Of a DNA stretch of 50,277 nt, positions 25,740 to 34,282 are shown one piece after another. Within the stretch, counting starts at the first letter, position 1. Each line of letters starts with the position of its first letter. A model generated the notes under the pieces. The model was not told the DNA's origin, made no database searches, and saw nothing but the letters and a program-made list of their open reading frames with translations. Both the position numbers and the translations under genes were made by a program. The DNA is from Candidatus Gastranaerophilales bacterium (GTDB lineage: Bacteria > Cyanobacteriota > Vampirovibrionia > Gastranaerophilales > JAILCC01): contig JAQVHS010000010.1 of assembly GCA_028696075.1 (NCBI GenBank), positions 1 to 50,277 of the forward strand, in the 5' to 3' direction.

Positions 25740-26909
25740 CTATATTTCTTCTTCATCTATATCGAAATCGTTAACATCAAAATCATCATCGTCAGAAGCT
25801 AACTCATTCGGCTGTTCTTCCGTATCGTCTTTCACTGTTTTTTCTACATCCCGGGGCTGGGCAAAAATTTCTGTAATTTTAACCCCGTACTTATCTCCTA
25901 TAATGACCAATTCGCCTTTTGCAACATTTTTATCTTCAACCTCAAGCAAAATATCATTTTCATAAATAGAATCAAGTTCCATTACCAACCCCTCAGACAT
26001 TTGCCTAAGCTCGCCCAAACTCATTTTAACCTGATTAAATTTAGCGGTAACATCAACCTGAATGTTATCCCATATATTTTTGGCTGTCATATCTTCACTC
26101 TCCCGAATTAGTTCATCATGTTCATCATCCTCTCTCATAAAAAGCCTTGGGTCAGGATTGACCTTAAAGTCAATGTGAGCAGGATTTATTATACTCATTT
26201 TTTTAATATTACTTTTTTCCAAAACAACAATATCATCTGTTTCAATATGTTTGACATCATCAAGCGAAAGTTTCGTTTTACCGACGGCAATATCGACTTC
26301 CGCAAGCGCCCTTGTAAAAGAATCAACATTAACCCTTTCCTCATCAAGCTTCGCAAGTTCAGGATATTTAATCAGTTTAACCGGCAAAGTAAAAATCATT
26401 TTGCCCGCTTCAAAATTATCATCGTCATACAAAATCAGTCCAAAATTCAAAATATCGTCAAACATTTCATTCTGATTGGTTAATTTTTTAATGGCTTCTT
26501 TTGAAACAAAATAATTTTTTACCCCGTCAAAAACATTGTTGTTAAATCGGCTTAGAATTTGCGCTTCAAGCTCAGATATTCTGGTAAATTCAAACGACCT
26601 GCCGTTTTTACCCAAAGATTTCGTTAAAAATCTTTCACAAGCCCCGTCAGAAAGTCTTATGACACATTTAATGTTCTGGAACTGCGCCTGGGTAACAAAA
26701 TACGGGGTGCCTTTAAGGAAATTTTTAGTATTACGCTCAAGGGAAAATAGCTTAATTTTGGGGGTATAGAGCCAAAATTCAGAGCATTTTTGCGAAATCA
26801 GGTTAGAAAATTCCGCCTCAAACCATTGAAAAAACGGCAAAAATTGTTTTATAGAAGTATCTAAACTCTTTGTAGTTTGCGTCGTCACGCTACCTACCCC
26901 CAATGGCAT
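25740..26909 (-). CDS. FliM/FliN-like switch protein with two SpoA domains
   Basis: A C-ring (switch) component of 389 residues. Two SpoA-like domains are visible: one at about 196-250 (VDIAVGKTKLSLDDVKHIET, then DDIVVLEKSN) and a clearer FliN-type one at about 285-345 (VDVTAKFNQVKMSLGELRQM, then LVIIGDKYGVKITEIFAQP). The N-terminal 190 residues vaguely follow the FliM/SctQ middle domain. The CheY-binding LSQ-EID-LL motif of FliM is absent at the N-terminus. The tail is Asp/Glu-rich. It may replace FliM and FliN together, or be a SctQ-like or FliY-like protein. It heads the fliOPQ-X-fliR operon. Confidence 0.8.
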   Translation of the reverse strand: MPLGVGSVTTQTTKSLDTSIKQFLPFFQWFEAEFSNLISQKCSEFWLYTPKIKLFSLERNTKNFLKGTPYFVTQAQFQNIKCVIRLSDGACERFLTKSLGKNGRSFEFTRISELEAQILSRFNNNVFDGVKNYFVSKEAIKKLTNQNEMFDDILNFGLILYDDDNFEAGKMIFTLPVKLIKYPELAKLDEERVNVDSFTRALAEVDIAVGKTKLSLDDVKHIETDDIVVLEKSNIKKMSIINPAHIDFKVNPDPRLFMREDDEHDELIRESEDMTAKNIWDNIQVDVTAKFNQVKMSLGELRQMSEGLVMELDSIYENDILLEVEDKNVAKGELVIIGDKYGVKITEIFAQPRDVEKTVKDDTEEQPNELASDDDDFDVNDFDIDEEEI

Positions 26910-26941
26910 ATACTACCCCAAGCTATTTTATATAACAATAT

Positions 26942-26972
26942 ATTATAACTTTTAGCACCTAAAGTATATCAA
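26942..26972 (-). promoter_or_regulatory. Candidate promoter of the flagellar export operon
   Basis: On the minus strand TTGATA (26967-26972) and TATAAT (26942-26947) are separated by 19 bases, about 30 bases upstream of the FliM/FliN-like start. The -10 is perfect; the spacer is slightly long. This is sigma-70-like rather than a sigma-28 or sigma-54 flagellar promoter. By-eye call. Confidence 0.4.
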
Positions 26973-27020
26973 CTGTTTGTTGTATGTTTTAAACAAAAAG
27001 CACACAATCAAAATCCCCGC

Positions 27021-27050
27021 TTGTATACTTCTTCAATCATAGTTTATAAT
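27021..27050 (+). promoter_or_regulatory. Candidate promoter of cca, giving a leaderless transcript
   Basis: TTGTAT (27021-27026) and a perfect TATAAT (27045-27050) are 18 bases apart. Only six bases separate the -10 from the cca ATG at 27057, so transcription would begin at or next to the start codon. No Shine-Dalgarno sequence precedes that ATG. Confidence 0.45.
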
Positions 27051-27056
27051 ATAAAA

Positions 27057-28361
27057 ATGAATATTAAAGATAAAATAGAAAAAGTCTTCCAAAATGAGCA
27101 AAAAACCGCCATCCAATACTGCAGCCGACTTGCCCAAAATATGGGGATACAAATTTATCTTGTCGGCGGCGTAGTCAGGGACCTTATTCTAAACAAAAAA
27201 TCTTACGACATAGATATTTTGGTCGAAGACAGCGCTATCATATTCTGTGAGCTTTTGGCAAAAAATCATCCTAACGAAATAGAAATTCTTGCCCAAAACG
27301 ACAAATTCCAAACGGCAAAAGTCAGATTTATCTTTCACAACCAACCTATAGAAATTGATTTTGCCTCCACCAGAAGCGAAATTTACGAATATCCTTCAGC
27401 ATTGCCGTCTTTGGTCGAAACAGGAGTAAGCCTGAAAAAAGATATGGAAAGGCGTGATTTTACCATAAATGCCATAGCTGCTTCTTTAAATAAAACGAAC
27501 TTTGGTGAAGTGATAGACTACTTCGGAGGCACAGAAGATATAAACAACGGTATTATCAGGATATTGCACAATAACAGCTTTGTTGATGACCCGACAAGAA
27601 TACTGAGAGCGTTAAAATTCAGGGTGCGTTTTGATTTTAACCTGGAAGAAAAAACCAAAGCACTGCAAAAACAATGCCTTGACGCAAAGCAGTTTGATAA
27701 TTTATGCTCCGAACGTATTAAAAAAGAACTCAAATCAGGTCTAAATCTTCTAAAAAGCGAATATTTCGATAAACTCATTTCAGAAAACATATACAGGCTT
27801 ATAATAAGCGACATATCAAAAATAAACATCCCAACAGGGAAAATTATTTGTGAAATAATAAATTCTAATCTGAATCATATCAACAAAGAAAATATTTGGG
27901 TTATATTTTTGAGTATATTATTTTACTTTGCACCGACAGAGCCGGTAATAGAAAATATTGAAAAACTTGCACTTACAAGTGCGGAGCAAAGAATTCTAAT
28001 GGACTTTTTCAAGCTAAAATCAAACAACAAAAAATTTAACGAAGCCAAAACACCCTATGATATTTATACCCTGCTTAAAAATTTTACCCCCGAATCGATT
28101 ATTGCAAATCAATGTTTACAGACTAATATAGATAATAGCGACAAAATATTTCTGTATCTTAATGAGCTAAAAGATGCCAAGCTTAAAATAAACGGACATT
28201 ACATCAAAGAATACCCTGAAATAGAAAAAATACACTACAAAGACATTCTTGAAGAAGTAATGAAAGCCAGATTGAATAAAAAAATTTCAGATACAGAAGA
28301 AAAATCATACCTTAAAAAAATATGCAAAAGATACCTTAAAACAGAAAAAGGAGCCGTATAA
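27057..28361 (+). CDS. cca: CCA-adding tRNA nucleotidyltransferase
   Basis: A class II nucleotidyltransferase of 434 residues that adds or repairs the CCA end of tRNA. It shows YLVGGVVRDLILNKKSYDID with the metal-binding DID (about 33-52), TRSEIYEYP, RRDFTINAIA (about 135-144) and FVDDPTRILRALKFRVRF, the NTP-recognition motif. The C-terminal half is divergent and helical. It could instead be a poly(A) polymerase, which motif reading cannot exclude. I chose the ATG at 27057; an upstream TTG at 27021 overlaps the promoter. It starts a three-gene operon with TAATG overlaps. Confidence 0.88.
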   Translation: MNIKDKIEKVFQNEQKTAIQYCSRLAQNMGIQIYLVGGVVRDLILNKKSYDIDILVEDSAIIFCELLAKNHPNEIEILAQNDKFQTAKVRFIFHNQPIEIDFASTRSEIYEYPSALPSLVETGVSLKKDMERRDFTINAIAASLNKTNFGEVIDYFGGTEDINNGIIRILHNNSFVDDPTRILRALKFRVRFDFNLEEKTKALQKQCLDAKQFDNLCSERIKKELKSGLNLLKSEYFDKLISENIYRLIISDISKINIPTGKIICEIINSNLNHINKENIWVIFLSILFYFAPTEPVIENIEKLALTSAEQRILMDFFKLKSNNKKFNEAKTPYDIYTLLKNFTPESIIANQCLQTNIDNSDKIFLYLNELKDAKLKINGHYIKEYPEIEKIHYKDILEEVMKARLNKKISDTEEKSYLKKICKRYLKTEKGAV

Positions 28362-29464
28362 TGGAAAATATTTGGGAAAAATACGCAAAAGTCCTTGTGG
28401 AATACTCAACTTCAATAAAAAAGGACGACAAAGTTATTATAAGAGCAGAAGCCCAAGCCCAACCTCTGATAAAGGCTGTGTATGAAGAGGTCTTAAAAAA
28501 AGGCGCTCACCCGATTTTAAGAGTTTCTCTTGATGAAATAAACAACAGCTACTATAAATACGCAAGCGATGAGCAGCTTGATTACATAGATGATTTTGTA
28601 AAAATGGAATACGAAAAATCAGATGCCTTAATAGCAATAAGCGCACCATATAATGTGAAAGCGCTCTCAAGGGTAAGTGCGGAAAAACAAGCCCGCCGCT
28701 CAAAAGCAACAAAAGGCTTATCGGTAAAAATGCTTAATCGTGCGGCAAACGGAGAATTAAACTGGGTAATTTGCAACTTCCCGACCAATGCCAGAGCGCA
28801 GGAGGCAAAAATGTCGCTGGAAGAATACAAAGAATTCCTTATAAACTCCTGCTATCTCAATGATAAATCCCCTGTTGAGCAGTGGAAAGCAATGGATAAA
28901 AAACAAACTCAAATTGCAGAAATTTTAAACACTAAGTCCAAAATACGAATAACGGGTGAAAAAACAGACGTTGAATTTTCCGTCAAAGACAGAAAATGGA
29001 TTAGCTGTGCAGGCAAAAACAACTTCCCCGACGGAGAAATTTTCACATCTCCCGTGGAAGACAGCGCAAACGGCGAAATTTATTTTGACTTCCCCGCAAT
29101 ATATCGCGGCAACGAAGTCAACGGAATATATATTAAATTAAAAGACGGCAAAGTAATAGAAGCCAAAGCCGAAAAAAACGAGCCTTTTCTGTTAAAAATG
29201 TTATCGCAGGATGAAGGCGCAAGCTTTGTCGGCGAAGTTGCCATCGGTACAAACAATATGATTCAGGACATCACAGGCGATATTTTGTTTGACGAAAAAA
29301 TCGGCGGTTCAATCCATATCGCCTTTGGCGCCTCATACCCCGAAACAGGCGGCAAGAATGAATCAGGACTTCACTGGGATATCATTAAAAACATGAAAAA
29401 CAACGGAAAAATTTACGCCGATGATGAACTTATCTACAAAAACGGAAAGTTCTTAATCAGCTAA
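28361..29464 (+). CDS. M29-family aminopeptidase (AmpS/PepS type)
   Basis: A cobalt/zinc-type cytosolic aminopeptidase of 367 residues. It shows IWEKYAKVLVEYSTSIKKDD with VIIRAEAQAQPLIKAVYEEV near the start, FPDGEIFTSPVEDSANGEIY (about 225-244) carrying the Glu ligands, VGEVAIGTNNMI, and the C-terminal GSIHIAFGASYPETGGKNES and GLHWDIIKNM with His/Asp ligands. These match the thermophilic aminopeptidase family. Start and stop overlap both neighbours (TAATG), so it is translated with cca and rlmH. Confidence 0.9.
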   Translation: MENIWEKYAKVLVEYSTSIKKDDKVIIRAEAQAQPLIKAVYEEVLKKGAHPILRVSLDEINNSYYKYASDEQLDYIDDFVKMEYEKSDALIAISAPYNVKALSRVSAEKQARRSKATKGLSVKMLNRAANGELNWVICNFPTNARAQEAKMSLEEYKEFLINSCYLNDKSPVEQWKAMDKKQTQIAEILNTKSKIRITGEKTDVEFSVKDRKWISCAGKNNFPDGEIFTSPVEDSANGEIYFDFPAIYRGNEVNGIYIKLKDGKVIEAKAEKNEPFLLKMLSQDEGASFVGEVAIGTNNMIQDITGDILFDEKIGGSIHIAFGASYPETGGKNESGLHWDIIKNMKNNGKIYADDELIYKNGKFLIS

Positions 29465-29934
29465 TGAATATCTCCGTAATTTGTATAGGCAAAATCAAGG
29501 AAACCTACCTGAAACAAGGAATAGACGAATTTAAAAAACGTCTTACCCCCTTTTGTTCACTTAAAATCATTGAGCTGCCCGCTTACCAAATAAAAACACC
29601 GGAAGACGAAAAAAAGGCAAAAACCGTTGAAGCCCAAAAAATTCTTGAAAATTTAAGCGAAAATTCCTACAACATAGCCATGGAAGTTAAGGGCAATACT
29701 TTAAGTTCAGAAGGTTTGGCGCAAAAAATAAGCGAGCTTACTGTTTCGGGAGTTAACCAAATTACCTTTATCATAGGCGGTGCAACAGGATTGGACAATT
29801 CTGTTTTAGAAAAAGCCCACTACAAACTTAGCTTCTCAAAACTGACCTTCACACATCAAATGATAAGACTGCTTCTTCTTGAGCAAATTTATAGAGCGTT
29901 TAAAATTCTGAACAACGAACCTTATCACAAATGA
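29464..29934 (+). CDS. rlmH: 23S rRNA (pseudouridine1915-N3)-methyltransferase RlmH
   Basis: RlmH methylates pseudouridine 1915 in helix 69 of 23S rRNA. It is a SPOUT-fold protein of 156 residues: ISVICIGKIKETYLKQGIDE at the N-terminus, then ITFIIGGATGLDNSVLEKAH (about 100-119) as the SAM knot, and LTFTHQMIRLLLLEQIYRAF near the end with the conserved H-x-L/M-x-R. The TAATG overlap with the aminopeptidase indicates coupled translation. Confidence 0.94.
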   Translation: MNISVICIGKIKETYLKQGIDEFKKRLTPFCSLKIIELPAYQIKTPEDEKKAKTVEAQKILENLSENSYNIAMEVKGNTLSSEGLAQKISELTVSGVNQITFIIGGATGLDNSVLEKAHYKLSFSKLTFTHQMIRLLLLEQIYRAFKILNNEPYHK

Positions 29935-29972
29935 ACTGTTGAAGAGGTAAAAAAGGTGAAGAGCTTAAATTT

Positions 29973-31925
29973 CTAAACTAACTCGACCTTACCTTTAGAC
30001 GTGATTTCTTCGTTGATTTTAGCAATAAACTCATCAACGCTCATTGTACCGATTTGACCGCGGCCTTTAGACGCTCTTACGGATAAGGTTTTGTCTTCAA
30101 TTTCTTTATCACCTATAACAGCCATATAAGGGATTTTTTTATTCTGGGCCTCTCTGATTTTATAATTCATAGATTCGCTTCTATCATCAAGCTTAGCTCT
30201 TATACCCTGCGCTCTAAGACTTTTATAAACCGCCTCGGCGGCTCCAACATGCCTGTCTGCAATCGGGATTATTTCAACCTGAACCGGAGCAAGCCATGTT
30301 GGAAAAGCCCCTGCATAATGTTCTATTAAAAGCCCTGCAAACCTTTCCATTGAACCGAAAATTACACGGTGAAGCATAACAGGAGTTTTCAAACTGCCGT
30401 CTTTATCCTGATATTTAAGGTCAAATCTTTCAGGCAGCGTAAAATCAAGCTGAACAGTAGCGCCCTGCCATGTTCTGCCGATGGCATCTTTTAGTTTAAA
30501 GTCGATTTTAGGACCGTAAAAAGCACCATCGCCCTCGTTAATATCGTACTTAAGCCCTTTTTTCTCAAGAGCCTGCTTTAGTCCCTCTTCGGCTTTATCC
30601 CAATTTACGTTAGTACCTACAAATTTTTCGGGTCTTGTTGATAATTCAACACTGTAATCAATATTAAACAAGCTTAAAGTATAATCAACAAAGTCAATTA
30701 CACCTATAACTTCATCAATAAATTGTTCATGCGTACAAAAAATATGGGCATCATCCTGGGTAAAGCCCCGGACTCTTGTCATACCGGACAATGCACCTGA
30801 ACGTTCGTTGCGATAAACAGTTCCAAGCTCGGCTAATCTAAGCGGAAGGCTGCGATAGCTCTGTCTGTCGGATTTATAAATCAGCATATGGAACGGACAA
30901 TTCATTGGTTTTAATACGAAGTCCTGGTCGGGTGATTTGACCATAAACATATTTTCGCTGTAATAGTCCATATGACCTGATGTAATCCACAAATCAGGCT
31001 TTGCTATGTGCGGAGTGTTTACTATAACATAATCACGTTTGCGATGTTCGCTGCGCCAGTAGTTTTCAATCTCTTCACGTACAATTGAAAGATTAGGGTG
31101 CCATAAAACAAGCCCCGAGCCGACTTCATCTTCAATACTGAATAAATCAAGTGCGCTGCCAAGCTTTCTGTGGTCGCGTCTTTCGGCTTCTTCAAGCTGT
31201 GTTAAATAAGCCTTTAAATCATCTTTTGTCAAAAATGCTGTAGCGTAGACCCTTTGAAGCATTTTATTTTTCTCATTGCCTCTCCAGTATGCCCCTGCGA
31301 CGCTCAAAAGCTTAAATGCCTTAACAGGCTTTGAACTAAGCAAATGAGGTCCTCTGCATAAGTCGTTCCACAGCTCTTTTCCCTCTTTTGTTTTGGTAAC
31401 AAAAAGGGTAGGATTTTCACTCTTATGCTCTTCCAAAAGTTCGGCTTTGTATATTTCACCCTGCGCTAAAAACTCTTTTATTTTTTCATCGGGATTATCA
31501 ATGACAACTTTTTTAAAAACCAAATCTTGCGCAATTAACTCCTGCATTTTCGCTTCAATTTTTCCAAGGTCTTCTTCTTTTAAGCTAACTCCCGGAATAT
31601 CAAAGTCATAGTAGAAGCCGTTTTCAATAGCAGGTCCGATAGCTAATTTTGCTTCAGGGTACAAAGCCTGTACAGCCTGCGCCATAATATGCGAACAGCT
31701 GTGTCTTAAAACATCAAGGCTTTCCGGGTCTTTTGCAGTTAAAATTGCAACCCTGTCATTATCCGTCAAAACCGTATCCAAAGAACAAACAACATCATTG
31801 ATTTTGCAGGCTAAGGCATTTCTAGCCAAGCCTTCTGATATTTTCTTTGCCGCATCTAATGCGGTAGAATTCGGCTCAAGAGCGAGCTTCGATTCATCAG
31901 GTAAAATTATATGGATTTCAGACAT
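29973..31925 (-). CDS. thrS: Threonyl-tRNA synthetase
   Basis: Class II synthetase of 650 residues, with an N-terminal TGS domain (EIHIILPDESKLALEPNSTA), the editing domain with HSCSHIMAQAVQALYP (about 74-89), the catalytic core with zinc-binding MNCPFHMLIYKSD and motif 2 RNERSGALSGMTRVRGFTQD (about 374-393), motif 3 HRVIFGSMERFAGLLIEHY, and the C-terminal anticodon-binding domain. It is full length. Its end faces rlmH with 38 bases between. Confidence 0.96.
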   Translation of the reverse strand: MSEIHIILPDESKLALEPNSTALDAAKKISEGLARNALACKINDVVCSLDTVLTDNDRVAILTAKDPESLDVLRHSCSHIMAQAVQALYPEAKLAIGPAIENGFYYDFDIPGVSLKEEDLGKIEAKMQELIAQDLVFKKVVIDNPDEKIKEFLAQGEIYKAELLEEHKSENPTLFVTKTKEGKELWNDLCRGPHLLSSKPVKAFKLLSVAGAYWRGNEKNKMLQRVYATAFLTKDDLKAYLTQLEEAERRDHRKLGSALDLFSIEDEVGSGLVLWHPNLSIVREEIENYWRSEHRKRDYVIVNTPHIAKPDLWITSGHMDYYSENMFMVKSPDQDFVLKPMNCPFHMLIYKSDRQSYRSLPLRLAELGTVYRNERSGALSGMTRVRGFTQDDAHIFCTHEQFIDEVIGVIDFVDYTLSLFNIDYSVELSTRPEKFVGTNVNWDKAEEGLKQALEKKGLKYDINEGDGAFYGPKIDFKLKDAIGRTWQGATVQLDFTLPERFDLKYQDKDGSLKTPVMLHRVIFGSMERFAGLLIEHYAGAFPTWLAPVQVEIIPIADRHVGAAEAVYKSLRAQGIRAKLDDRSESMNYKIREAQNKKIPYMAVIGDKEIEDKTLSVRASKGRGQIGTMSVDEFIAKINEEITSKGKVELV

Positions 31926-31991
31926 TTTTAACCTCGTTTAACTAATTATACTATTAAGATATCACTTCAAAAAAATACTTCAAATAATCAT

Positions 31992-32030
31992 AAAAAAAGC
32001 CGCATTGAAATAAATTCAATGCGGCTTTTA
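31992..32030 (-). terminator. Intrinsic terminator downstream of metK
   Basis: Perfect 11-base stem GCCGCATTGAA (31999-32009) / TTCAATGCGGC (32015-32025) with a five-base loop. On the minus strand it is followed by a U-run (complement of A's at 31992-31998). The plus-strand side has only four T's, so it acts mainly for metK. It separates metK from thrS. Confidence 0.88.
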
Positions 32031-32048
32031 AAAAATATAAAATTTTTA

Positions 32049-33308
32049 TTATTTGCAGCAAGCTGCAGAATTAGCGTACTCTTTCAGCTCCGCCACTCTA
32101 TCGAGTTTTTCCCAGGGTAAATCTAAATCAGTTCTACCCATATGACCGTAAGCAGCAATATTTTTGTAGAAAGTACCGCCGCTTTTAGCGGGAAGATTTC
32201 TTAAATCAAAGTTATTAATAATGGCAGCAGGTCTTAAGTCAAAAATCTTGCTTACTATGTCAGAAATTTTATCGTCAGAAATAATACCTGTACCAAAAGT
32301 CTCAATCATTACAGAAACAGGCTGCGCAACACCTATAGCGTATCCCAGTTGAACCTCGCATTTTTTAGCCAAACCTGCCGCTACGATATTTTTAGCAACG
32401 TGTCTTGTGGCATAAGCAGCGCTTCTGTCAACTTTTGTGGGGTCTTTGCCCGAAAAAGCCCCGCCGCCGTGTCTTGAATAACCGCCGTAAGTATCTACAA
32501 TGATTTTTCTTCCCGTCAAGCCGGCATCACCTTGAGGTCCGCCAACTACAAACCTGCCCGACGGGTTAATTAAATACTTGGTTTGAGCGTCAGGTTTGAT
32601 TTTATCGTTTTCAAATACAGGGGCTATAACATATTTTTTCAAGTCGTCAGAAATAATCGCCTGAACTTTGGCGTTATCTTCTTCACCGTTAATGGCAGGG
32701 TCATGCTGGGTAGAGATAATAATAGTATCAATTCTTGCAGGCACACCGTCAACATACTCGACAGTAACTTGAGATTTACCGTCAGGACGAAGGTAATACA
32801 AAGTATTATCTTTTCTGACTTTAGCCAATTGAAGAGCCAGTCTGTGCGCCAAGCTTATAGGAAGGGGCATTAACTCGGGAGTTTCATCACAAGCAAATCC
32901 AAACATAATACCCTGGTCGCCTGCGCCGATATTTTCTGTTTCTTCCGCTGCAGCATCACTTTCACGTTTTTCAAGCGCCGAATTTACACCATGCGCAATA
33001 TCAGGCGACTGTTCATCTATACTTGTTAAAACAGCACATGTTCTTGCGCAAAAGCCACCGCCTTTATCACCGACATATCCTATATCTTCTACAGTTTGTC
33101 TGACTATAGCGGGAATATCGACATAACAATCAGCGGTAATTTCACCTGCAACTAAAACCATACCTGTTGTAACAGATGTTTCCGCCGCAACTCTTGCTTG
33201 CGGATATTTAGTTAAAAATGCATCTAAAATAGCATCAGAAATTTGGTCGCATACTTTATCGGGATGACCTTCGGTAACTGATTCTGAAGTAAAAAGATAT
33301 TTGGACAT
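32049..33308 (-). CDS. metK: S-adenosylmethionine synthetase
   Basis: MetK makes SAM from ATP and methionine. Motifs: [20 protein letters not shown] (about 5-24), [15 protein letters not shown] (about 116-130), [20 protein letters not shown] with [20 protein letters not shown] (about 255-294), and [18 protein letters not shown]. At 419 residues it is slightly longer than E. coli MetK. I chose the ATG at 33308, preceded by GAGGAG; a longer frame to 33347 lies upstream of this site. No SAM-riboswitch-like structure is visible in the 200-base leader. Confidence 0.96.
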   Translation of the reverse strand: MSKYLFTSESVTEGHPDKVCDQISDAILDAFLTKYPQARVAAETSVTTGMVLVAGEITADCYVDIPAIVRQTVEDIGYVGDKGGGFCARTCAVLTSIDEQSPDIAHGVNSALEKRESDAAAEETENIGAGDQGIMFGFACDETPELMPLPISLAHRLALQLAKVRKDNTLYYLRPDGKSQVTVEYVDGVPARIDTIIISTQHDPAINGEEDNAKVQAIISDDLKKYVIAPVFENDKIKPDAQTKYLINPSGRFVVGGPQGDAGLTGRKIIVDTYGGYSRHGGGAFSGKDPTKVDRSAAYATRHVAKNIVAAGLAKKCEVQLGYAIGVAQPVSVMIETFGTGIISDDKISDIVSKIFDLRPAAIINNFDLRNLPAKSGGTFYKNIAAYGHMGRTDLDLPWEKLDRVAELKEYANSAACCK

Positions 33309-33514
33309 ATTATTCTCCTCTCGGGCATTAGTACTGTATAAATTCAATGTACTTACATATTAGCATAAACATAATATTCAGTTACCAATATATTGCCAAA
33401 TACTTTAAAATTTCTTAATTAAAAACGTAAACAAATGTAAATTTCTACAAGATTTCTGCAATTTTTCCAAACAACATCACTTTATTTATATAAGAAGGTA
33501 GTTAGGTAAGTATA

Positions 33515-34282
33515 ATGTCTCATGATTTAGCGTCTGTATTAATATACAAGCTTGGGTTTTTCGGAACCCGTTCAACAAATGCCGTCAACCAGGCAAGAGA
33601 AGGACAGACATGCACCGCAATGGCAAATGCGGGCAGAGTAGCCGTTACTACTTCTCAGGCAATGGTACCGCTTTTCGCAGTTGCTGCAACTCTTGCTACT
33701 ACTGCTAAAAATCCAACCCTTAGAAATACCGCCAATAAGATTGCATCAAGCAGATTAAAAGATATAGCCGCAACTCTGACATCTTCTACCACAAAAGACT
33801 CTACAATGTTTATAGCAAAAGCATCAAAATTTTTAGCACGGCTTGGTGTAGCAGGTAATATTGCATATGCGGCAGCAAAACCGCTTGACGCTGATGAAAA
33901 AGATAAGAGCAAAGTTTTTGTAGCAGCAACAGGTAATATCGTAGGCATGTATACAGCGGAACATATTTATTCCAAAGTTATAGCGAAAATAAAACCCAAA
34001 GATGCCGCAGAAGTCACAGTTGCAGCATCAAAGAAAATCAATCCAAAAAGCATAGCAGAATTATGTAAAAAAATTAAATTAAGAAATATAAAAGGCAGCT
34101 CTATTTTAATAGGTATAGGTTTTGTAGCAGCTTCGCTGGCAGGCTGCAAAGCGGGCGAAAAAATCGGCGAACTTGTCTACAAAGGCTCTAAGACAGAAAA
34201 ATTCCAACAGGAAAAACAAAATCTTTTAGCTAAAACAGATAATCCTTTAAGCTTACAATCAAATATTCCTACGACTGCATAG
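33515..34282 (+). CDS. Membrane protein of unknown function, lineage type
   Basis: A 255-residue protein without a recognised family. Four stretches are weakly hydrophobic, Ala/Gly-rich: TTSQAMVPLFAVAATLATTA (about 45-64), FLARLGVAGNIAYAAAKPL, VFVAATGNIVGMYTAEHIYS, and SSILIGIGFVAASLAGCKAG (about 203-222). Lys-rich segments lie between them and at the C-terminus. It could span the membrane or lie on it. A site (AAGG-TAGTTAGG) precedes the ATG. It lies alone on the plus strand and overlaps the end of the convergent ABC exporter gene by 14 bases. Its architecture recalls the pair at 43-45 kb. Confidence 0.62.
   Translation: MSHDLASVLIYKLGFFGTRSTNAVNQAREGQTCTAMANAGRVAVTTSQAMVPLFAVAATLATTAKNPTLRNTANKIASSRLKDIAATLTSSTTKDSTMFIAKASKFLARLGVAGNIAYAAAKPLDADEKDKSKVFVAATGNIVGMYTAEHIYSKVIAKIKPKDAAEVTVAASKKINPKSIAELCKKIKLRNIKGSSILIGIGFVAASLAGCKAGEKIGELVYKGSKTEKFQQEKQNLLAKTDNPLSLQSNIPTTA

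Noticed and set aside
23024-26909. Injectisome (non-flagellar type III secretion) instead of flagellum
   Set aside because: flgD and flgE hook genes are in the window, the export proteins match the Fli versions, and no needle, secretin or translocator genes are present.
33309-33514. SAM riboswitch upstream of metK
   Set aside because: The leader is short and AT-rich, with no stacked helices or conserved SAM-box sequences that I can see.
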